Part shown: positions 1-9,900 of the stretch, one piece after another
Numbering within the stretch: position 1 is the stretch's first letter
Layout: the number at the start of each line of letters is the position of its first letter
Assembly: GCA_033439265.1 (NCBI GenBank)
Contig: JAVTVX010000009.1
Coordinates: forward strand, 6,909,109-6,973,108
Reading direction: 5' to 3'
From: Dillenia suffruticosa
Lineage: Eukaryota > Streptophyta > Magnoliopsida > Dilleniales > Dilleniaceae
Length of the DNA stretch: 64,000 nt
Translations under genes and position numbers: made by a program
The notes under the pieces: model-generated
Databases searched by the model: none
Told to the model about the DNA's origin: nothing
Seen by the model: only the letters and a program-made list of their open reading frames with translations

Positions 1-759
1 AGCGAGCATGGAGTAATCTTAAATATTCAAATAACATAATTTGCAACGATCGGCAGCCTTTTAGGTTTCTGGATGGACCTACCTGGCCGGCGTTAACTTA
101 TGTTTATCGGTCCATGTTTTGCTTTTGATATGAAGAATATCTGTATTTCAACTAGGATCGGCCCGAGCTCTGCTCCTTGCTCAGACATAGCTGCACTATT
201 CAAACTTAGAGCGTCTCTTGACCAAGGTGATACCTCATTTTAGAATAATAACTATAGTTTAGATCTATCACTTTATAGTAGGTTAGATTTCATTCTTAAA
301 CTCATCTTCAAAATGATCTCAAGTTTTGCTTATTAATTTCCCCTATAAACTGTGAGCGTGAATATATACTATGCGGTCGTAAACAAAATTTCTAATTTGA
401 AGTGTAACTCTTGCTTTAATAATAATTATGCCATTTTTATTTTTTTTATTGTTTTATTCTCTGAAGAATCATTTTCTCTCGAGCCACGTAGTTTCACTTT
501 CACAACAGTTACAATGGGAGGAACTCTTTAGTTGGGTCGAAAGGGAAAAGCAATTTGATGACCTCCCACTTCTCCTTTGAGTAAGGAAAAAATAAAACAA
601 GGGACGCAAAAATATGCGTTATGATCAAAAGGAAAAAAATACGACATATAAGACCTTTTAGTAGAATGAACGTCGAATTACACTCTTATTCATCGATGCA
701 CGTACGGGCAGACAAACATGAGGACCAAAAGCCTCTTGGGTAGAGATAAAAACTCCCAG
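1..759. other. 3' flank of the gene (intergenic, unit 1)
   Basis: No credible ORF is seen. It holds the presumed 3' UTR and poly(A) signals, a 7-bp inverted repeat (ATGGACC at 73-79, GGTCCAT at 109-115) and AT-rich sequence. This stretch is nearly invariant: across 19 copies I noticed only three single-copy substitutions (24789 in unit 8; 31563 and 31619 in unit 10). Confidence 0.6.
436..458 (-). terminator. Candidate poly(A) signal cluster of the peptide gene (unit 1)
   Basis: Three AATAAA hexamers read on the minus strand (complements at 436-441, 445-450 and 453-458), about 300 bp past the TAG at 760, in T/A-rich DNA. The distance fits a plant 3' UTR. A nearer AATAAG (685-690) is a weaker alternative. 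The cluster is repeated in every unit. Confidence 0.35.
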
Positions 760-1251
760 CTACATTTTTGGGCGATGAGGTGGCGGAGGAGGGTCCGAAG
801 TCCTATGTGACGGTCCTGAGGGAGGAATGTGAGCCCCTTTTGGGTATGTCCCAAAATTTAGCAGCCGTGGTGGCGGAGGGGGATCCGAAGTCCTATGTGA
901 CGGCCCAGAAGGAGGAATACGAGCCCCTTTCGGGTATCTCCCGAAATCTAGCAGCCGCGGTGGCGGAGGAGGATCCGAAGTCCTATGTGAGGGCCCAGAA
1001 GGAGGAATGTGAGCCCCTTTTGGGTATCTCCCAAAATTTAGCAGCCGCGGTGGCGGAGGAGGATCCGAAGTCCCATGGGACGGACCCGAAGGAGGAACTC
1101 GAGCCCCTTTTGGATACACTCCAAAGTCAATACTCTCCTCTCTTTCTGATGAGCAAATCTCGAGACCTAAAACAAGGATGACAAAAATTGTCAAACATCG
1201 CATTTCTTGAATTAATCGACCCATTCTCTCTTTCTTGCTCTTCCCTCTCAT
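760..1251 (-). CDS. IDA-like secreted peptide precursor with four tandem EPIP-type repeats (unit 1)
   Basis: The 163-codon intronless ORF (ATG 1251, TAG at 760) has a basic N-terminus, a hydrophobic stretch at about residues 20-30 (LTIFVILVLGL) and a likely signal-peptidase site near Ser34-Ser35. Four 30-residue repeats start at Phe43, Phe73, Phe103 and Phe133. Each reads FGxYPKGA, then (R/H)(I/V)PPSGPSH, then (R/G)TSD, five prolines and RLL(N/D). The core resembles the IDA/IDL EPIP (FGxxPKGxPIPPSxPSxRHN), whose processed 12-14-mers bind HAESA/HSL2 receptor kinases with SERK co-receptors in the apoplast. Here His-Asn is replaced by Thr-Ser, and repeat 1 has Gly instead of Arg. A proline-rich cell-wall protein is the main alternative. 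Start choice: ATG codons at residues 1, 10 and 17 all keep the signal peptide. Met10 has A at -3 and G at +4, and Met1 would leave only about a 15-nt leader after the TATA box, so translation may start at 1224. This copy has Ile41. Confidence 0.75.
   Translation of the reverse strand: MRGKSKKERMGRLIQEMRCLTIFVILVLGLEICSSEREESIDFGVYPKGARVPPSGPSHGTSDPPPPPRLLNFGRYPKGAHIPPSGPSHRTSDPPPPPRLLDFGRYPKGARIPPSGPSHRTSDPPPPPRLLNFGTYPKGAHIPPSGPSHRTSDPPPPPHRPKM
763..1125 (-). repeat. Four in-frame 90-bp repeats inside the CDS (A-B-A-B)
   Basis: The repeats lie at 1125-1036, 1035-946, 945-856 and 855-763, reading down the minus strand. Repeats 1 and 3 follow Asp and carry ARxPP; repeats 2 and 4 follow Asn and carry AHIPP. 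This indicates a 180-bp A-B pair duplicated once. Repeat 1 is the most divergent (Val45, Val52, Gly60). The same block is present in every unit at the same offset. Confidence 0.95.
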
Positions 1252-1290
1252 TCACTGACCCGTAGCTTTTTTGTACGTTAATATCCATGC

Positions 1291-1297
1291 TTATATA
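1291..1297 (-). promoter_or_regulatory. TATA box of the peptide gene (unit 1)
   Basis: TATATAA reads on the minus strand 40 bp upstream of the first ATG, with the expected transcription start near 1260-1268. It is present at the same distance (CDS end +40 to +46) in all 18 complete copies. It lies at a plausible core-promoter position in front of the only convincing gene of the unit. Confidence 0.6.
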
Positions 1298-1310
1298 CAT
1301 GCACATGCAT
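1298..1310. promoter_or_regulatory. Two adjacent CATGCA (RY-type) motifs
   Basis: CATGCA occurs twice back-to-back on the plus strand (1298-1303 and 1304-1309), directly upstream of the TATA box. RY elements are bound by B3-domain factors of the ABI3/FUS3/LEC2 group in seed promoters. The motif match is seen; the regulatory role is inferred and short motifs like this also arise by chance. Confidence 0.3.
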
Positions 1311-1443
1311 CCCTTTTGCCATATTTGAGTTATGAGCAAACCTTCCCCTCTTGGCCATATTGTTTTGAAAAATATCACGGCGTTATTTATGTTATTAGTG
1401 GAAACTCGCACAAAATGCATAATTAATATACCTAAATGAAATC

Positions 1444-1471
1444 ATGAAGATTTGGTACACAAGATCTTCAT
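1444..1471. repeat. Short hairpin-forming inverted repeat upstream of the promoter
   Basis: ATGAAGAT (1444-1451) and ATCTTCAT (1464-1471) pair perfectly; adding TTG/CAA with a one-base bulge gives about an 11-bp stem and a 5-nt loop. It lies about 190-220 bp upstream of the first ATG and is unchanged in all complete units. Function is unknown. Confidence 0.5.
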
Positions 1472-1631
1472 AAAATTGATTTGCTAACAATTTTCCACGT
1501 TTAATTTTTATTTATATCGCCGAAAACTTATGGCTAACGAGAATTTATGATTTAAAATTTTCTACTATAAAAAGAAGCGGGGGGATGATATTTCCATCTT
1601 CTGGCGAATCACGCAAGATGTTTACATTTTT

Positions 1632-1641
1632 GGAACGTTCC
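1632..1641. promoter_or_regulatory. GGAACGTTCC palindrome (heat-shock-element-like)
   Basis: This perfect 10-bp palindrome contains GAA-2-TTC, the inverted pair of a heat-shock element; the third module is degenerate (GAT). It lies about 380 bp upstream of the first ATG and is intact in all complete copies. Binding by heat-shock factors is speculative. Confidence 0.25.
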
Positions 1642-2100
1642 GGATTATTTTGCCCTTCACCTTGAAATAACACTTCTCTTTGGCTTGAAAATTTTATCCT
1701 CCATGCGAAATAATGTGCGGGCTCGTGCACCGTGAGTGCAGACGTTAGCGGAAGTAAATCTCCATCTTTTTATTTCCATTTCCTTTTGGGACGGAACTCC
1801 TATAGAATTTTTTGTGATAGATAGGGTCTAAAATTTTTTGTCCTTTCTAGATATATTTAGATAATTTCTTAAGTTGTATAGAAACAGGAACGGCTATGAA
1901 ACGATACGGGAAAACGGCAGATTTTAAAATACAGGAAATAGAAACGTGGGCAAATGCGTAAATATAAAATTATAAGAATTTTTTCGTAAATATTAATTAT
2001 TTTATAAAAATAAAAAAATAACCATATTTCATAATAAAAATATAAAATGACCAAAAAATGTCGTTATTGCTTATAACACAAATAATAAAAAATAGAAAAT

Positions 2101-2118
2101 ATAAATAAATAAATAAAT
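2101..2118. repeat. (AAAT)n microsatellite
   Basis: About 4.5 ATAA/AAAT repeats lie in a strongly AT-rich stretch (about 1970-2120). The length appears constant between units. Confidence 0.8.
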
Positions 2119-2376
2119 GATTCATTAGATATGAAAATATGTAGAAGTAGAAGATACAGGAATTGTGTATAAGTACTAATTAATTTGGCGTGTTGAAACG
2201 TTGACGCAGCTATAGAAGGGAAGGAAAATTGAACGACCATGAGGAAATGCATGGCAGTACTTCTAAGCTGGAAGATGATTACCACACTGAGATGTCAAGG
2301 AACCAAAACAGTCGTTTCATGCCATCTAAATCGTTCCTCAATGTTCTATAATCCCTCGACTTAAACAAGGGGCAGG

Positions 2377-2396
2377 GAGAGAGAGAGAGAGAGAGA
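2377..2396. repeat. (GA)10 microsatellite
   Basis: Ten GA dinucleotides are followed by GGGAGGGAGA. The length varies between units: 9 repeats in units 3, 7 and 9, 10 in most, 11 in unit 11. This accounts for much of the 2-bp variation in unit length. Confidence 0.9.
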
Positions 2397-2882
2397 GGGA
2401 GGGAGAATGAGAGCGCGCAATGATTCTAATAAGTAAATATTTTCTTATAATTTTTTATTTTTTTATTTATTATTTAGGACTTTAATTTCTTGTTTTTGAT
2501 TTCAACTTTAGGGAATAGATATAAAAACTCATAAATATTTTTGTAGCCCTTAGTAGAATTTTAAAATTGTTTAATATTTTCTTATAATTTTAGGGTCACT
2601 AATTTTTAATTGTTGTTTTTCTTATTCATAATCCGCGTACATAATTATTTTACAGTTTATATTTAGTTGTATTCAGATTTGTTTGTTATTAGTTGTTTAT
2701 TTGCTCTTTTAATATATTTAAAATAAAAAAACCGATCACATAATTTTAGCTAATTTAAACAAATAGATTACTAATCACAAGTGAGTAATTCAGGCGGGAC
2801 CGACAATCGGATTCATAAAAATTGCTGCACCTTTTTGAAAAGTTCACGTCACCTGTGGCACTTGAATTTCGTCTCGAAAGAG

Positions 2883-2898
2883 AAAAAAAAAAAAAAAA
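2883..2898. repeat. Poly(A) tract (16 A)
   Basis: The tract is 16 A here and varies with copy: 17 in units 5 and 8, 14 in unit 13, 13 in unit 15, and A11-G-AA in unit 9. The changes shift short open frames across this point between copies, which argues against any real coding sequence spanning it. Confidence 0.9.
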
Positions 2899-3489
2899 TT
2901 GAACTTCAAAATGCGGTGTTGGGCAATGTTGTCAATGGTTTTCACATCCACAAAAATTTTACAGAACTGCTCTAATCTCTCCAAAATAATTGGGAGTTCG
3001 GTAAGCAATGCGAATTTTCTTCATTCCTCTGAAAGTTCGTTCTGCACTTTAATGGCCGCAAATTATGTTGCGAAATGATGAAAACAGCACGGTAGTGTAA
3101 GACGACTTAAATACAATTATGATCAAATTTTATTTCGCAGTTCAATCTAACACGTATTTTTAATTCAATTACTAACATATTTCGACTTCTTCAAATAAAA
3201 TTGTTAAAAATATATTAATGTGGTGATCTATTTAATTGATGATTTTTTTAATCCATCAAACATTATTATGTCGAACAAAGCTTATATTTCGATTGGATTT
3301 AAATCTACGACCAATCAACTCTTCGTTAGACTCCTTGCTATCTCTCTTTTGATCGATCATTTGACTCAAATGGTACTACATTTCATTTCCATTAAATATT
3401 AATACCAGAGACCAAAAAAGGAGCCTCGAGTAGCTAGTATTAAAGCGTTGATGCAAAATAATTGGCTATGTCCCTCTATTTTGAGGAGA

Positions 3490-6400
3490 AGCGAGCATGG
3501 AGTAATCTTAAATATTCAAATAACATAATTTGCAACGATCGGCAGCCTTTTAGGTTTCTGGATGGACCTACCTGGCCGGCGTTAACTTATGTTTATCGGT
3601 CCATGTTTTGCTTTTGATATGAAGAATATCTGTATTTCAACTAGGATCGGCCCGAGCTCTGCTCCTTGCTCAGACATAGCTGCACTATTCAAACTTAGAG
3701 CGTCTCTTGACCAAGGTGATACCTCATTTTAGAATAATAACTATAGTTTAGATCTATCACTTTATAGTAGGTTAGATTTCATTCTTAAACTCATCTTCAA
3801 AATGATCTCAAGTTTTGCTTATTAATTTCCCCTATAAACTGTGAGCGTGAATATATACTATGCGGTCGTAAACAAAATTTCTAATTTGAAGTGTAACTCT
3901 TGCTTTAATAATAATTATGCCATTTTTATTTTTTTTATTGTTTTATTCTCTGAAGAATCATTTTCTCTCGAGCCACGTAGTTTCACTTTCACAACAGTTA
4001 CAATGGGAGGAACTCTTTAGTTGGGTCGAAAGGGAAAAGCAATTTGATGACCTCCCACTTCTCCTTTGAGTAAGGAAAAAATAAAACAAGGGACGCAAAA
4101 ATATGCGTTATGATCAAAAGGAAAAAAATACGACATATAAGACCTTTTAGTAGAATGAACGTCGAATTACACTCTTATTCATCGATGCACGTACGGGCAG
4201 ACAAACATGAGGACCAAAAGCCTCTTGGGTAGAGATAAAAACTCCCAGCTACATTTTTGGGCGATGAGGTGGCGGAGGAGGGTCCGAAGTCCTATGTGAC
4301 GGTCCTGAGGGAGGAATGTGAGCCCCTTTTGGGTATGTCCCAAAATTTAGCAGCCGTGGTGGCGGAGGGGGATCCGAAGTCCTATGTGACGGCCCAGAAG
4401 GAGGAATACGAGCCCCTTTCGGGTATCTCCCGAAATCTAGCAGTCGCGGTGGCGGAGGAGGATACGAAGTCCTATGTGAGGGCCCAGAAGGAGGAATGTG
4501 AGCCCCTTTTGGGTATCTCCCAAAATTTAGCAGCCGCGGTGGCGGAGGAGGATCCGAAGTCCCATGGGACGGACCCGAAGGAGGAACTCGAGCCCCTTTT
4601 GGATACACTCCAAAGTCAGTACTCTCCTCTCTTTCTGATGAGCAAATCTCGAGACCTAAAACAAGGATGACAAAAATTGTCAAACATCGCATTTCTTGAA
4701 TTAATCGACCCATTCTCTCTTTCTTGCTCTTCCCTCTCATTCACTGACCCGTAGCTTTTTTGTACGTTAATATCCATGCTTATATACATGCACATGCATC
4801 CCTTTTGCCATATTTGAGTTATGAGCAAACCTTCCCCTCTTGGCCATATTGTTTTGAAAAATATCACGGCGTTATTTATGTTATTAGTGGAAACTCGCAC
4901 AAAATGCATAATTAATATACCTAAATGAAATCATGAAGATTTGGTACACAAGATCTTCATAAAATTGATTTGCTAACAATTTTCCACGTTTAATTTTTAT
5001 TTATATCGCCGAAAACTTATGGCTAACGAGAATTTATGATTTAAAATTTTCTACTATAAAAAGAAGCGGGGGGATGATATTTCCATCTTCTGGCGAATCA
5101 CGCAAGATGTTTACATTTTTGGAACGTTCCGGATTATTTTGCCCTTCACCTTGAAATAACACTTCTCTTTGGCTTGAAAATTTTATCCTCCATGCGAAAT
5201 AATGTGCGGGCTCGTGCACCGTGAGTGCAGACGTTAGCGGAAGTAAATCTCCATCTTTTTATTTCCATTTCCTTTTGGGACGGAACTCCTATAGAATTTT
5301 TTGTGATAGATAGGGTCTAAAATTTTTTGTCCTTTCTAGATATATTTAGATAATTTCTTAAGTAGTATAGAAACAGGAACGGCTATGAAACGATACGGGA
5401 AAACGGCAGATTTTAAAATACAGGAAATAGAAACGTGGGCAAATGCGTAAATATAAAATTATAAGAATTTTTTCGTAAATATTAATTATTTTATAAAAAT
5501 AAAAAAATAACCATATTTCATAATAAAAATATAAAATGACCAAAAAATGTCGTTATTGCTTATAACACAAATAATAAAAAATAGAAAATATAAATAAATA
5601 AATAAATGATTCATTAGATATGAAAATATGTAGAAGTAGAAGATACAGGAATTGTGTATAAGTACTAATTAATTTGGCGTGTTGAAACGTTGACGCAGCT
5701 ATAGAAGGGAAGGAAAATTGAACGACCATGAGGAAATGCATGGCAGTACTTCTAAGCTGGAAGATGATTACCACACTGAGATGTCAAGGAACCAAAACAG
5801 TCGTTTCATGCCATCTAAATCGTTCCTCAATGTTCTATAATCCCTCGACTTAAACAAGGGGCAGGGAGAGAGAGAGAGAGAGAGAGGGAGGGAGAATGAG
5901 AGCGCGCAATGATTCTAATAAGTAAATATTTTCTTATAATTTTTTATTTTTTTATTTATTATTTAGGACTTTAATTTCTTGTTTTTGATTTCAACTTTAG
6001 GGAATAGATATAAAAACTCATAAATATTTTTGTAGCCCTTAGTAGAATTTTAAAATTGTTTAATATTTTCTTATAATTTTAGGGTCACTAATTTTTAATT
6101 GTTGTTTTTTTTATTCATAATCGGCGTACATAATTATTTTACAGTTTATATTTAGTTGTATTCAGATTTGTTTGTTATTAGTTGTTTATTTGCTCTTTTA
6201 ATATATTTAAAATAAAAAAACCGATCACATAATTTTAGCTAATTTAAACAAATAGATTACTAATCAAAAGTGAGTAATTCAGGCGGGACCGACAATCGGA
6301 TTCATAAAAATTGCTGCACCTTTTTGAAAAGTTCACGTCACCTGTGGCACTTGAATTTCGTCTCGAAAGAGAAAAAAAAAAAAAAAATTGAACTTCAAAA

Positions 6401-6978
6401 TGCGGTGTTGGGCAATGTTGTCAATGGTTTTCACATCCACAAAAATTTTACAGAACTGCTCTAATCTCTCCAAAATAATTGGGAGTTCGGTAAGCAATGC
6501 GAATTTTCTTCATTCCTCTGAAAGTTCGTTCTGCACTTTAATGGCCGCAAATTATGTTGCGAAATGATGAAAACAGCACGGTAGTGTAAGACGACTTAAA
6601 TACAATTATGATCAAATTTTATTTCGCAGTTCAATCTAACACGTATTTTTAATTCAATTACTAACATATTTCGACTTCTTCAAATAAAATTGTTAAAAAT
6701 ATATTAATGTGGTGATCTATTTAATTGATGATTTTTTTAATCCATCAAACATTATTATGTCGAACAAAGCTTATATTTCGATTGGATTTAAATCTACGAC
6801 CAATCAACTCTTCGTTGGACTCCTTGCTATCTCTCTTTTGATCGATCATTTGACTCAAATGGTACTACATTTCATTTCCATTAAATATTAATACCAGAGA
6901 CCAAAAAAGGAGCCTCGAGTAGCTAGTATTAAAGCGTTGATGCAAAATAATTGGCTATGTCCCTCTATTTTGAGGAGA
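3490..6978. repeat. Array unit 2 (3,489 bp)
   Basis: Diagnostic states: Thr41 and Tyr93 in the CDS, agtag near 5363, a C-to-T making an unbroken T run near 6110, cggcg near 6122, caaaag near 6265. Unit 6 matches all of these. A private A-to-G lies near 6817 (cgttggact). Confidence 0.95.
4249..4740 (-). CDS. IDA-like four-repeat peptide precursor (unit 2), D93Y variant
   Basis: This is the same 163-codon gene with Thr41 and Asp93-to-Tyr just before the pentaproline of repeat 2, plus a silent Arg change six codons downstream. The variant removes the acidic residue that ends the TSD motif in one of the four peptides. It is shared only with unit 6. TATA box at 4780-4786. Confidence 0.75.
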   Translation of the reverse strand: MRGKSKKERMGRLIQEMRCLTIFVILVLGLEICSSEREESTDFGVYPKGARVPPSGPSHGTSDPPPPPRLLNFGRYPKGAHIPPSGPSHRTSYPPPPPRLLDFGRYPKGARIPPSGPSHRTSDPPPPPRLLNFGTYPKGAHIPPSGPSHRTSDPPPPPHRPKM

Positions 6979-9900
6979 AGCGAGCATGGAGTAATCTTAA
7001 ATATTCAAATAACATAATTTGCAACGATCGGCAGCCTTTTAGGTTTCTGGATGGACCTACCTGGCCGGCGTTAACTTATGTTTATCGGTCCATGTTTTGC
7101 TTTTGATATGAAGAATATCTGTATTTCAACTAGGATCGGCCCGAGCTCTGCTCCTTGCTCAGACATAGCTGCACTATTCAAACTTAGAGCGTCTCTTGAC
7201 CAAGGTGATACCTCATTTTAGAATAATAACTATAGTTTAGATCTATCACTTTATAGTAGGTTAGATTTCATTCTTAAACTCATCTTCAAAATGATCTCAA
7301 GTTTTGCTTATTAATTTCCCCTATAAACTGTGAGCGTGAATATATACTATGCGGTCGTAAACAAAATTTCTAATTTGAAGTGTAACTCTTGCTTTAATAA
7401 TAATTATGCCATTTTTATTTTTTTTATTGTTTTATTCTCTGAAGAATCATTTTCTCTCGAGCCACGTAGTTTCACTTTCACAACAGTTACAATGGGAGGA
7501 ACTCTTTAGTTGGGTCGAAAGGGAAAAGCAATTTGATGACCTCCCACTTCTCCTTTGAGTAAGGAAAAAATAAAACAAGGGACGCAAAAATATGCGTTAT
7601 GATCAAAAGGAAAAAAATACGACATATAAGACCTTTTAGTAGAATGAACGTCGAATTACACTCTTATTCATCGATGCACGTACGGGCAGACAAACATGAG
7701 GACCAAAAGCCTCTTGGGTAGAGATAAAAACTCCCAGCTACATTTTTGGGCGATGAGGTGGCGGAGGAGGGTCCGAAGTCCTATGTGACGGTCCTGAGGG
7801 AGGAATGTGAGCCCCTTTTGGGTATGTCCCAAAATTTAGCAGCCGTGGTGGCGGAGGGGGATCCGAAGTCCTATGTGACGGCCCAGAAGGAGGAATACGA
7901 GCCCCTTTCGGGTATCTCCCGAAATCTAGCAGCCGCGGTGGCGGAGGAGGATCCGAAGTCCTATGTGAGGGCCCAGAAGGAGGAATGTGAGCCCCTTTTG
8001 GGTATCTCCCAAAATTTAGCAGCCGCGGTGGCGGAGGAGGATCCGAAGTCCCATGGGACGGACCCGAAGGAGGAACTCGAGCCCCTTTTGGATACACTCC
8101 AAAGTCAGTACTCTCCTCTCTTTCTGATGAGCAAATCTCGAGACCTAAAACAAGGATGACAAAAATTGTCAAACATCGCATTTCTTGAATTAATCGACCC
8201 ATTCTCTCTTTCTTGCTCTTCCCTCTCATTCACTGACCCGTAGCTTTTTTGTACGTTAATATCCATGCTTATATACATGCACATGCATCCCTTTTGCCAT
8301 ATTTGAGTTATGAGCAAACCTTCCCCTCTTGGCCATATTGTTTTGAAAAATATCACGGCGTTATTTATGTTATTAGTGGAAACTCGCACAAAATGCATAA
8401 TTAATATACCTAAATGAAATCATGAAGATTTGGTACACAAGATCTTCATAAAATTGATTTGCTAACAATTTTCCACGTTTAATTTTTATTTATATCGCCG
8501 AAAACTTATGGCTAACGAGAATTTATGATTTAAAATTTTCTACTATAAAAAGAAGCGGGGGGATGATATTTCCATCTTCTGGCGAATCACGCAAGATGTT
8601 TACATTTTTGGAACGTTCCGGATTATTTTGCCCTTCACCTTGAAATAACACTTCTCTTTGGCTTGAAAATTTTATCCTCCATGCGAAATAATGTGCGGGC
8701 TCGTGCACCGTGAGTGCAGACGTTAGCGGAAGTAAATCTCCATCTTTTTATTTCCATTTCCTTTTGGGACGGAACTCCTATAGAATTTTTTGTGATAGAT
8801 AGGGTCTAAAATTTTTTGTCCTTTCTAGATATATTTAGATAATTTCTTAAGTTGTATAGAAACAGGAACGGCTATGAAACGATACGGGAAAACGGCAGAT
8901 TTTAAAATACAGGAAATAGAAACGTGGGCAAATGCGTAAATATAAAATTATAAGAATTTTTTCGTAAATATTAATTATTTTATAAAAATAAAAAAATAAC
9001 CATATTTCATAATAAAAATATAAAATGACCAAAAAATGTCGTTATTGCTTATAACACAAATAATAAAAAATAGAAAATATAAATAAATAAATAAATGATT
9101 CATTAGATATGAAAATATGTAGAAGTAGAAGATACAGGAATTGTGTATAAGTACTAATTAATTTGGCGTGTTGAAACGTTGACGCAGCTATAGAAGGGAA
9201 GGAAAATTGAACGACCATGAGGAAATGCATGGCAGTACTTCTAAGCTGGAAGATGATTACCACACTGAGATGTCAAGGAACCAAAACAGTCGTTTCATGC
9301 CATCTAAATCGTTTCTCAATGTTCTATAATCCCTCGACTTAAACAAGGGGAAGGGAGAGAGAGAGAGAGAGAGGGAGGGAGAATGAGAGCGCGCAATGAT
9401 TCTAATAAGTAAATATTTTCTTATAATTTTTTATTTTTTTATTTATTATTTAGGACTTTAATTTCTTGTTTTTGATTTCAACTTTAGGGAATAGATATAA
9501 AAACTCATAAATATTTTTGTAGCCCTTAGTAGAATTTTAAAATTGTTTAATATTTTCTTATAATTTTAGGGTCACTAATTTTTAATTGTTGTTTTTCTTA
9601 TTCATAATCGGCGTACATAATTATTTTACAGTTTATATTTAGTTGTATTCAGATTTGTTTGTTATTAGTTGTTTATTTGCTCTTTTAATATATTTAAAAT
9701 AAAAAAACCGATCACATAATTTTAGCTAATATAAACAAATAGATTACTAATCAAAAGTGAGTAATTCAGGCGGGACCGACAATCGGATTCATAAAAATTG
9801 CTGCACCTTTTTGAAAAGTTCACGTCACCTGTGGCACTTGAATTTCGTCTCGAAAGAGAAAAAAAAAAAAAAAATTGAACTTCAAAATGCGGTGTTGGGC

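Larger units (their letters stand above)
1..3489. repeat. Array unit 1 (3,489 bp)
   Basis: Diagnostic states: Ile41 in the CDS, agttg at 1872-1876, ccgcg near 2633, cacaag near 2776, (GA)10, A16. It shares this combination with unit 5 except for the A-tract length. Confidence 0.95.
1252..3489. other. 5' flank of the gene and AT-rich spacer (unit 1)
   Basis: It starts with the promoter, then AT-rich DNA with no ORF that looks like a gene. The short open frames here (60-98 codons) mostly begin at GTG or TTG, are low-complexity or run across the A tract. It contains the hairpin, GAAnnTTC palindrome, (AAAT)n, (GA)n and A-tract listed separately. No transposon ends, tRNA or rRNA are recognised. 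Most copy-to-copy differences fall here, at offsets of roughly 1570 to 3360. Confidence 0.6.

Noticed and set aside
768..1181. A 137-codon plus-strand open frame antisense to the peptide gene, present in all complete units
   Set aside because: It opens at TTG, has no signal peptide or known family, and its 30-residue periodicity is simply the complement of the proline-rich repeats. The minus-strand reading has a TATA box, signal peptide and recognisable motif.
1319..1329. CArG-like box upstream of the TATA box (MADS-factor site, relevant because IDA genes are MADS-regulated)
   Set aside because: CCATATTTGA lacks the terminal GG of the CC(A/T)6GG consensus.
1127..1420. A 97-codon minus-strand frame overlapping the gene start
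   Set aside because: It is out of frame with the repeat protein, covers the TATA box and promoter, and has no recognisable features.
1545..1730. A 61-codon minus-strand frame
   Set aside because: It starts at GTG, resembles nothing known, and its amino-acid changes between units look unconstrained.
1869..2285. Hydrophobic short frames of 61 and 73 codons on the minus strand
   Set aside because: They are Phe/Ile/Tyr-rich translations of AT-rich DNA with non-ATG starts. The apparent membrane segments are a composition effect.
2781..3078. Short plus- and minus-strand frames around the A tract, with a donor-like GTAAG near 3001 and an acceptor-like TTTCGCAG near 3140
   Set aside because: The frame changes from unit to unit with A-tract length (64, 85 or 98 codons), starts are mostly non-ATG and no protein family is recognised. 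Splice-like strings this short are common by chance.
3220..3402. A 60-codon plus-strand frame
   Set aside because: It has a GTG start, no family resemblance, no promoter context and lies in AT-rich spacer.
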